Assembly (NCBI GenBank): GCA_017467985.1
Contig: JAFUJY010000169.1
Span: 1-8,379 of the forward strand
Reading direction: 5' to 3'
Source: Bacillota bacterium
GTDB taxonomy: Bacteria; Bacillota; Clostridia; Lachnospirales; Bianqueaceae
DNA: 8,379 nucleotides
Shown here: positions 1-5,245 of the stretch, piece by piece
How positions within the stretch are numbered: the stretch's first letter is position 1
Layout: each line of letters begins with the position of its first letter
Made by a program: the position numbers and the translations under genes
Notes under the pieces: model-generated
Database searches by the model: none
Seen by the model: the letters and a program-made list of their open reading frames with translations, nothing else
What the model was told of the DNA's origin: nothing

Positions 1-402
1 CCCACCCGGATCCAGATAATTATCCGCCAACTTAAATACCTGCTGTACATCTTCATCTTCCAACAAATAATTCAGACTATCACAAGTACAAACAATGGAA
101 TCCACTGTACCATAAAGTTCAAACTCCCGCATATCCTGCTCCAGGAATAATATTTCCTGCTCTTCCTCTTCCGCCTTTTCTCTGGCCTGGTACAACATGT
201 CTTCCGACTGATCTGCTCCGATCATGTCATAGCCACGTTTCGCTAACTCCACAGTCAAACTGCCTGTACCGCAGGCCAAATCCAACACCAAGTGGGGCTG
301 CAGGCCATGATGCCGCCAAAGAGCTTCTATATAATCTGCCCATTGTGAATATGGAACATCCTGCATAAACTCATCATACACTTCCGCAAATTGCTGGTAC
401 AT
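1..402 (-). CDS. Class I SAM-dependent methyltransferase, YqeM-like (3' end cut by window)
   Basis: The first 134 codons are visible and the frame is still open at the window edge. This is a soluble Rossmann-fold methyltransferase that uses S-adenosylmethionine; the substrate is unknown. The SAM-binding motif I is VLDLACGTGSLTVELAKRG (about residues 39-57), followed by the acidic end of strand 2 (GADQS, 62-66). A motif-II-like strand contains DSIVCTCDSLNYLL (101-114), and LDPGG (130-134) is the usual post-III motif. The pattern resembles the YqeM-like group, normally about 250 aa, so roughly half is missing. The ATG at 402 is supported by GGAGG nine bases upstream. It was not in the track because it has no stop in the window. 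It has its own promoter (439-467), so it is probably a separate unit from the pilus operon and functionally unrelated to it. The family is secure; the YqeM label is tentative. Confidence 0.9.
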   Translation of the reverse strand, partial: MYQQFAEVYDEFMQDVPYSQWADYIEALWRHHGLQPHLVLDLACGTGSLTVELAKRGYDMIGADQSEDMLYQAREKAEEEEQEILFLEQDMREFELYGTVDSIVCTCDSLNYLLEDEDVQQVFKLADNYLDPGG

Positions 403-411
403 CCCTTCACT

Positions 412-416
412 CCTCC
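412..416 (-). promoter_or_regulatory. Ribosome binding site of the methyltransferase gene
   Basis: GGAGG lies nine bases before the ATG at 402. It fixes the start of a gene whose other end lies outside the window. Confidence 0.8.
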
Positions 417-427
417 ATCTGTAAGTC

Positions 428-454
428 TGTACCCCTCTATTATAACAATGTACC
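428..454 (-). repeat. Direct repeat GGTACA flanking the -10 box
   Basis: GGTACA occurs at 454-449 (between -35 and -10) and again at 433-428 (around the predicted transcript start). The copies are 21 bases apart, about two helical turns, so both face the same side of the DNA. This could be an operator for a repressor, or chance. Each copy contains the palindrome GTAC. Confidence 0.3.
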
Positions 455-467
455 AGCAAAAAAACAA
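439..467 (-). promoter_or_regulatory. Sigma-A type promoter with extended -10, for the methyltransferase gene
   Basis: On the minus strand there is a perfect -10 box TATAAT (444-439) preceded by TGT (447-445), an extended -10. TTGTTT (467-462) lies exactly 17 bases upstream as a weak -35. The predicted transcript start is near 432, giving a leader of about 30 nt before the ATG at 402 and leaving GGAGG (416-412) free. The -35 box abuts the stop codon of the preceding gene (470-468). The site sits in the only real intergenic gap of the window. Its sequence and placement are visible; activity is inferred. Confidence 0.7.
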
Positions 468-1169
468 CTATTTTTCCTTTTTCCCGAAGAACTGTTTTAC
501 ACGTTCTTTCATTTGCTGCACGCCTTCTTTAGAATTCTTTTCTTCTTCGGGCACTTCTTCCTCCAAATCATCCCATAATGCATATCTCGCCTGCCGCGCT
601 GCTCGTGCCTGATTTTCTGCTATTCCTTCGGATTCTATTTCCCTCGTTAACGGCGGCAAGCTCTCTTCCACCAGTGCTTTATCTTCAAATGCATTCTTGT
701 ACAAACGATAACAGGTCAGAATCTCTTCCTCCGGCCATCGCTTTGTAATTGCATTTCCTAATAACTGGCTCATAAACTTCTGAATCCATTTCTTCTCTTC
801 CATTTTGACTTCTTCCGGGATGTAAATGCCCTGCATCGTCTTGGTGGCTGTATTCCAGAATAAATAGCGCAGCTCATTGCAGATTCCTCCAGGCTCCAGT
901 AAATAGTCATCACAGGCTTTGAGCATTCTCTGCATTCCTTTTACCATCTCATGAATTTCCTTCTCAGACATGGATGGATAGATCCCTATGGAAACACAAT
1001 CCGATATGTCATATACCAGTCCATCCTTTTCCTCTTGACAAGGCGGACACCAAAACAACTTCGCTGTACAAATCATTCGTTTCTGATAATCGATCCACTG
1101 TTCTCCTTCTGATACAATTCTTACAAAATGTTTTCCTTCATCCGTATAATAATCTTTAATAAAAGCCAT
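468..1169 (-). CDS. DUF6382 domain protein of the Tad locus, lacking an FHA domain
   Basis: A soluble 233 aa protein with no signal peptide or membrane segment, presumably cytoplasmic. Residues about 1-175 look like DUF6382, usually the N-terminal half of FHA-domain proteins at the end of Firmicute Tad loci. The clearest matches are GLVYDISDCVSI (50-61), the helix leading to DDYLLEPGGI (87-96), GIYIPEE (114-120), and a C-terminal helical pair around LLGNAITKRWPEEEILTCYR (136-155). Residues 176-233 form a highly charged tail (EEEVPEEEKN, then a Lys/Arg-rich end) resembling the linker before the FHA domain, but the gene stops there. The ATG at 1169 has GGAGG ten bases upstream and overlaps the peptidase gene by 14 nt, so it is the last gene of the pilus operon. 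Its role is unknown; involvement in pilus assembly or control is inferred from position. The family call is from memory of the domain pattern. Confidence 0.72.
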   Translation of the reverse strand: MAFIKDYYTDEGKHFVRIVSEGEQWIDYQKRMICTAKLFWCPPCQEEKDGLVYDISDCVSIGIYPSMSEKEIHEMVKGMQRMLKACDDYLLEPGGICNELRYLFWNTATKTMQGIYIPEEVKMEEKKWIQKFMSQLLGNAITKRWPEEEILTCYRLYKNAFEDKALVEESLPPLTREIESEGIAENQARAARQARYALWDDLEEEVPEEEKNSKEGVQQMKERVKQFFGKKEK

Positions 1170-1596
1170 TTGCGAAATTCCTCCACATTGTTATGATTAC
1201 TCCTGCACATAAAAATGGTATGTACGGTATGCCCGCCTTTTTATTTCGTTCTTCTGCATATGTTATGATTGCCGTTACCGCCATCAGCAGTAAGGAAACC
1301 CATATACTCTCCCACATTGCTGTTTCTTCTATATATAATGGCAATCCTGCCAACACCCATATATCACCTGTACCTATTTGGCCTTTTGATATTTTCTGCA
1401 TGATCCCCAACAAGAGCCCCAGCGCCGCAAAATCCACAAAGTTGGTGATTTCACCGTATATCCCCCATCGTACCCCCGCTGCTATTACGCCTAAAATACT
1501 AAATAATAGTAAAGTTCTGTTTTTCAATCTGCAGCTTTGAATATCTTCCAAAGCCAACCACATCAATATACTGATCAGCCAAATATACCCACTCAC
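1156..1596 (-). CDS. tadV: Prepilin peptidase, A24 family, TadV/CpaA type
   Basis: An integral membrane aspartic protease that cleaves the short leader of the Flp pilin and the pseudopilins on the cytoplasmic side of the membrane. With the GTG start at 1596 it has 146 residues, typical for the short TadV/CpaA form, which lacks the methylase domain of PilD. The two catalytic aspartates fit D18 in ALEDIQSCRLKN and D78 in IGTGD, the GxGD signature. Several hydrophobic segments follow, and IPYIPFLCAG near the C-terminus matches the family's closing motif. The GTG start forms a GTGA overlap with the stop of the preceding gene and has GGAGG nine bases upstream. The ATG at 1605 would leave no spacing, and the ATG at 1740 would put a hydrophilic Cys-rich segment from another gene's frame in front of the first helix. 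The usual IPN after the first Asp is replaced by RLKN. Confidence 0.88.
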   Translation of the reverse strand: MSGYIWLISILMWLALEDIQSCRLKNRTLLLFSILGVIAAGVRWGIYGEITNFVDFAALGLLLGIMQKISKGQIGTGDIWVLAGLPLYIEETAMWESIWVSLLLMAVTAIITYAEERNKKAGIPYIPFLCAGVIITMWRNFANGFY

Positions 1597-2537
1597 GGAA
1601 ACCATCCTCCATCTGTCTGACAAAGGGCACATGGGCCATAGGCACCACTGACAATTTCCGCTGCAGTCAGCTCCACCACATTGGGAAATAAATGGAAACA
1701 TCCTTTTGCATGATAACGCTCTCCTCCCGGTGTTACCCATACCATCTCCAAACTGGTTTCACAATGACCACAGGGCTGATACCCTCCAGCCTCGCTTTGC
1801 TCTCGGCTAATGAGTTGGACGTCTTTTTGAATCAAGTAACAATCTAAGCTATGATATTTTTTCCCTTGACCAATACGATAATATGTTTCATTTTCCGTTT
1901 CGCTCTCATCCATCCCAGCCTTCTCCCAAGGCAGCCCTATAAATGTTCGCACCTGTGTGCTAACCGCAATGGTTTGATTCGTAAATAATCCCAAGGGATC
2001 CGCCCATTTTACCGGCACATACATGACCAGGGATATCCAGTCCGATGTAGTGTCTTCCATATAAAAAAAGTCAGAATACGTTAACTGCGGCTCATCATCT
2101 GTACCCAAAACCGACCACCTTGTCTCTCCCAGGCTCTCCATAATCTTCCCCGCCGCTAATTTTCCTACTTCGTTTACCGCCAGCTTCCACGCCTCACGTC
2201 CCAACGTGGTACTCAAATCCGCTCCACTATTTAGTAACTGCTGACAGTAATTAAGGCTTCCCTGCAGAACCGGCAATGTATCCTCCCAGGCCTCTCCAAA
2301 ATCCGGCATCGTTGCCACTTCTCCTTTAGCCACGGTTTCTTCCTGAATATCCCGCAGTCCGGCCCGGTCGAACAAGTATCCTGTGGTGGACATGGTCATG
2401 GCTGTCTGATGATTCACTTGCTGCATGGCTTCATACAGCAAGCAATACCGTACAAGGTATAAAAAAGGCACCCAAAGCATGATAAAGACCGAAAAAATTA
2501 ATGCGGCTTCAATCGTAAATGATCCTTTTTTACTCAT
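1593..2537 (-). CDS. TadE-like pseudopilin with two C-terminal Cys/His modules
   Basis: A 314 aa minor pilin-like protein. The N-terminus MSKKGSFTIEAALIF carries a Tad-type processing site (G|SFTIE, Glu at +5) followed by one membrane helix (about residues 10-30), as in TadE/TadF. The middle (about 155-200) has the strand pattern ending in RTFIGL common in Clostridial TadE-like proteins. The C-terminus has two tandem modules with identical spacing H-x3-C-x22-C-x2-C: H229/C233/C256/C259 and H276/C280/C303/C306, each with YHxxxC then a Gly/Ala-Tyr-x-Pro-Cys-x-x-Cys end. These look like small metal-binding or disulfide modules known from other exported Firmicute proteins, and would face outside the cell. 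The start at 2537 overlaps the upstream gene by 8 nt and has AAGGA seven bases upstream. The longer frame from 2600 would place 21 hydrophilic residues before the leader. The function of the modules is unknown. Confidence 0.82.
   Translation of the reverse strand: MSKKGSFTIEAALIFSVFIMLWVPFLYLVRYCLLYEAMQQVNHQTAMTMSTTGYLFDRAGLRDIQEETVAKGEVATMPDFGEAWEDTLPVLQGSLNYCQQLLNSGADLSTTLGREAWKLAVNEVGKLAAGKIMESLGETRWSVLGTDDEPQLTYSDFFYMEDTTSDWISLVMYVPVKWADPLGLFTNQTIAVSTQVRTFIGLPWEKAGMDESETENETYYRIGQGKKYHSLDCYLIQKDVQLISREQSEAGGYQPCGHCETSLEMVWVTPGGERYHAKGCFHLFPNVVELTAAEIVSGAYGPCALCQTDGGWFP
1606..1610 (-). promoter_or_regulatory. Ribosome binding site that decides the GTG start of tadV
   Basis: GGAGG ends directly against the in-frame ATG at 1605, too close to serve it, but lies nine bases before the GTG at 1596. 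This favours the GTG and the 4-nt GTGA overlap with the upstream stop codon (1595-1593). Confidence 0.7.
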
Positions 2538-4536
2538 ATTCAAATCCTTCTCCGGTGATATATAAACTTGTTTTCCCTTGAATCTCCGTTGTTGCATCAA
2601 ATCCTACAGCCATATCCGTAAGAATAAACCCTTCCATCCCCTGCTTCTGCATATTCAATTGAATCAGTGTCTGCAGCCGTTGTATCAGTACTTCCCCAGA
2701 AGACAAATGCAATAATAAACGTAAATACATTTCATAATCCAGCCCCTCCTGCTCTGGTGTTTCCTGGATTTTATACCCTTTTTCCAGGACAGATTGCAAA
2801 TCAGTCTGCCAATTGTCATCATTTTTCATTAATGGAACCTTACCGTTTTGAATCAATACACCATAATCCACATAGGACTCTGCTGCACTCCATAAAAACA
2901 ATATGGCACCATATGCAATTCCTGTCCCAACACCCGGCGCAATAATGCCTCCGGTACTTTGAGCTGCTTGCTGGATCATCGCCTGTTTTTCCGGACTTCC
3001 TATTAAATAAGTCATATTCATAACCAGCCGCAGTCCCAGCATCTGAAACTGTACGCCTCGCAGGTTTTCATATTCATTGTAATTTCCCCACTGCAAAAAC
3101 TCGCCTTCATTCTTAAAAAAGGTTTCCCCAAAGGGCTCCCCCCTCAAGTTATAGGTTGCTTCTCCCTTCTCGGGCTTTAATTGATCTGATAGATTTTTGC
3201 ACATTCCCAGACAATATTCCACCAATGCTGCTTTGTTTATTGCTTCGCTAACAATATTTTGACTCCCATCTTCAATTTGCTGAATCGCCGTAAATAAAGT
3301 AGTTTCTCGGCTTTCCCCGGTATCTTCTATCATTATTTGATCCGCCCCGTATTTCTTCAAGTCCACATGGAACTTCTGAATCCACTTCCAAATCCCCTCC
3401 AGGTTCCACTGATTTCCACCGGCATTTTTAGTATATTCCAGAGAAATCTCCCCTTCATATTCTAAAAAATTCTTTGCGGCCCTTCTCATCTCTTGCCATT
3501 TTTCTTCCTCGATGGGTTCTCCTTTACTGTTAAGAGTTAAAAGTTCCCGGCTTAAAACCTCCAGCTTCTCGGTTGCCTGCAGATTTTTTTGCAGACTCTC
3601 CTGCAGCTCCCTTGTTTCACCATGCAGCCCCCATACCTGATTTTTTATATCTTCTACGCTCGCAATAGCACTTTGGGCCTGCAGCCTTTCTTCTGATGAC
3701 AAGCCCTGCACCATTTGCTCCCATTGTTTTAGTTCCTCTGTCAACTCCTGGATGTGTTCCTGTAACCGAACAATACATTCATTGGCTCTTTGGTTCTGGT
3801 CATGCAAAACCTCTCCCTCCTCCTGCCACAGTGCCAATACTGCCCAATCTTCATCCAACTGTATTTCATCATTCTGCAAACGGACCACTGCATTGTATAA
3901 TCGTTGGGGACTGTATTCTTCTTCCTGTGTAATTGTCACATAGATGTCCTGGTGACCTTCCGGATACAGATATTGGACCAATTTCCCATATTCACCGTTA
4001 TATTCCATGAGTATGCTTTGAATTCGGGCATACCGGGCCTGGATTCCACTCCCCTGCGCTGCACTCTGCAAGATCGTCAAATATTCCAATATCGTCTCCT
4101 GCAAGATGCGATATTTCATAAAACTATTTATTTGTTCCTGAAACACCTGTTCATCCGCCAAGGTTTTTACATTACTCACGCTCACATCCTTTAATTGATA
4201 GCGGAAAAGTCCTTCCCATAATTTTTTTGGAGCCAACAAGTAAGAAGGTCTGGAATAAATATCCGCTCTGGGCAGTGACGTATTTACTTCTATGAAGTCA
4301 GTCATTCGCTGCTCTAATTGGGACACCGGCGTTCCATATAAACCATATTGATCCGCCAATTCTGCATTATAACAGCTTAGCACACTGGCACCCGCCGCCT
4401 GCGTCATCCGCAGCGCATCATTCTTCTCAATGCGGTACCGAGATATCCACAAAATCCCCAGAAAAAGAGCCAATGATGATAATAAGATCATGCTAAAATA
4501 AACTGTAAAACTGCCCTCGTAACTCCTCTCTTTCAT
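2530..4536 (-). CDS. DUF5702 protein: large exported Tad-locus protein with pilin-like N-terminus
   Basis: A 668 aa protein anchored by one N-terminal helix (about residues 10-31). The start YEGSFTVYFSMILL resembles a Tad leader (G|SFTVY), but +5 is Tyr rather than Glu. Next come SVLSCYNAELADQYGLYG (51-68), the segment typical of DUF5702 N-termini, a long helical, coiled-coil-rich middle (about 215-335), and a well-matched DUF5702 C-terminal region. That region includes FLQWGNYNEYENLRGVQFQ (480-498), a Gly/Ala-rich segment (525-555), GKVPLMKNDDNW (565-576) and LDYEMYLRLLLHLSSGE (599-615). DUF5702 proteins accompany Firmicute Tad loci and may replace TadG; their role is not established, and a structural or tip/scaffold role outside the membrane is inferred. 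The ATG at 4536 makes an ATGA overlap with the upstream TadE gene and has GGGAG four bases before it. No gap or frameshift is seen over 2 kb. Confidence 0.82.
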   Translation of the reverse strand: MKERSYEGSFTVYFSMILLSSLALFLGILWISRYRIEKNDALRMTQAAGASVLSCYNAELADQYGLYGTPVSQLEQRMTDFIEVNTSLPRADIYSRPSYLLAPKKLWEGLFRYQLKDVSVSNVKTLADEQVFQEQINSFMKYRILQETILEYLTILQSAAQGSGIQARYARIQSILMEYNGEYGKLVQYLYPEGHQDIYVTITQEEEYSPQRLYNAVVRLQNDEIQLDEDWAVLALWQEEGEVLHDQNQRANECIVRLQEHIQELTEELKQWEQMVQGLSSEERLQAQSAIASVEDIKNQVWGLHGETRELQESLQKNLQATEKLEVLSRELLTLNSKGEPIEEEKWQEMRRAAKNFLEYEGEISLEYTKNAGGNQWNLEGIWKWIQKFHVDLKKYGADQIMIEDTGESRETTLFTAIQQIEDGSQNIVSEAINKAALVEYCLGMCKNLSDQLKPEKGEATYNLRGEPFGETFFKNEGEFLQWGNYNEYENLRGVQFQMLGLRLVMNMTYLIGSPEKQAMIQQAAQSTGGIIAPGVGTGIAYGAILFLWSAAESYVDYGVLIQNGKVPLMKNDDNWQTDLQSVLEKGYKIQETPEQEGLDYEMYLRLLLHLSSGEVLIQRLQTLIQLNMQKQGMEGFILTDMAVGFDATTEIQGKTSLYITGEGFEYE

Positions 4537-5039
4537 GTTTCTCCCAACTTCCCCTTTATCTGTTCCAGCTGCGCCTTATATTCCTGAATCATTGGACCTA
4601 TTACCGGCAGTTCTTCACCCGTTTCCCAAAGAAAATCCATCAAATTGCGCAGGGAAATATTCTGCATCTCATATCCGCTTTTAGTAAAGGTCCATTCTTC
4701 TGTCTTCCACACCGAATACTCTAGTATCATTTCTATTGTAATGCGATCAAACAGCACCCCTTCTTCCACATCCACACTCACCTGTTTTAACGCAATGGGC
4801 ATCCCGGATTTTTCAATATATTCTCTGGCCACTTTTTCCACCGTCTTCTGCCATTGAGACCGCTGATCGATTCCCAATTCCTGACAAATCATGACGCAGC
4901 GTCCGCTAACCGTTTCTCCCACAGTTTGACTTCCTAACCGGAATAAATGATATAACATGCACATCCACAGCAGAAACAGCAGTGGAAACAAAATTGCTGT
5001 TTCCACTACCATTCTGCCCACATATGACCGCTCTTGCAT
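4533..5039 (-). CDS. tadE: TadE-like minor pseudopilin
   Basis: A 168 aa protein with a Tad-type leader MQERSYVG|RMVVE: cleavage is expected after Gly8, with Glu13 at +5, followed by one hydrophobic helix (about 14-33). The rest is a small exported domain with a helix around 58-77, a strand pair around 83-112 (QVSVDVEEGVLFDRITIEMI), and a helical, charged C-terminus. Its length and architecture are normal for TadE/TadF, pseudopilins processed by TadV and needed for fibre assembly. The ATG shares one base with the stop of the pilin gene (TAATG). No clear ribosome site precedes it, so translation probably depends on re-initiation after the pilin. It could equally be labelled TadF; the two are hard to tell apart by eye. 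Confidence 0.82.
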   Translation of the reverse strand: MQERSYVGRMVVETAILFPLLFLLWMCMLYHLFRLGSQTVGETVSGRCVMICQELGIDQRSQWQKTVEKVAREYIEKSGMPIALKQVSVDVEEGVLFDRITIEMILEYSVWKTEEWTFTKSGYEMQNISLRNLMDFLWETGEELPVIGPMIQEYKAQLEQIKGKLGET

Positions 5040-5230
5040 TATTTCGCAATCGCAGTCGGGTCAAAGGATTTGCTTTGGGATTCGATCCCTTCCAGAATCC
5101 CTTCCACAAAATCCACCGCTGTATCCTTGAACATCAACACCAATGCAATCAAAATCACCAGAATCAAGACAATTTCGATTGTACCCACACCGGACTGTTC
5201 CTCTTCCAGCCAGTTCCATTTCACAAACAT
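5039..5230 (-). CDS. flp: Flp1-like major pilin
   Basis: A very small pilin of 63 aa (64 if the first of two adjacent ATGs is used). The leader ends EEEQSG, then the mature protein begins VGTIEIVLILVILIALVLMF. The processing site is G|VGTIE with Glu at +5, and nearly the whole remainder is one hydrophobic helix plus a short acidic tail (about 49 mature residues). This matches the Flp1-like family of Firmicute Tad loci, the presumed building block of the fibre. It has one of the strongest ribosome sites in the operon (GGGAGG, 5242-5237), fitting a product needed in excess. Spacing is 3 nt to the ATG at 5233 and 6 nt to the ATG at 5230, so 5230 is preferred. It lies 12-15 nt after tadC and one base into tadE. 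Confidence 0.88.
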   Translation of the reverse strand: MFVKWNWLEEEQSGVGTIEIVLILVILIALVLMFKDTAVDFVEGILEGIESQSKSFDPTAIAK

Positions 5231-5236
5231 CATTAT

Positions 5237-5242
5237 CCTCCC
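5237..5242 (-). promoter_or_regulatory. Strong ribosome binding site of the flp pilin gene
   Basis: GGGAGG precedes a double ATG (5233 and 5230). The spacing of six bases to the second ATG is the better one. It sits directly after the TadC stop (5248-5246). Confidence 0.75.
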
Positions 5243-5245
5243 TCT

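Noticed and set aside
403..480. Possible intrinsic terminator after the pilus operon
   Set aside because: A T-run is present (467-458 on the minus strand), but no GC-rich stem precedes it. The run is better explained as part of the promoter region.
1036..1052. WCPPC (residues 40-44) in the DUF6382 protein as a thioredoxin-type active site
   Set aside because: The surrounding sequence lacks the thioredoxin fold pattern and fits DUF6382. The motif looks like chance.
1597..1740. Longer tadV start (ATG 1740 or ATG 1605)
   Set aside because: The added N-terminus reads through the Cys/His module of the upstream gene in another frame and is not membrane-like. The ATG at 1605 has no spacing from GGAGG. 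The GTG at 1596 fits better.
2538..2600. Longer start of the second TadE-like gene (ATG 2600)
   Set aside because: It would add 21 hydrophilic residues before the short pilin leader and overlap the DUF5702 gene by 71 nt. The ATG at 2537 has a good ribosome site and gives a normal leader.
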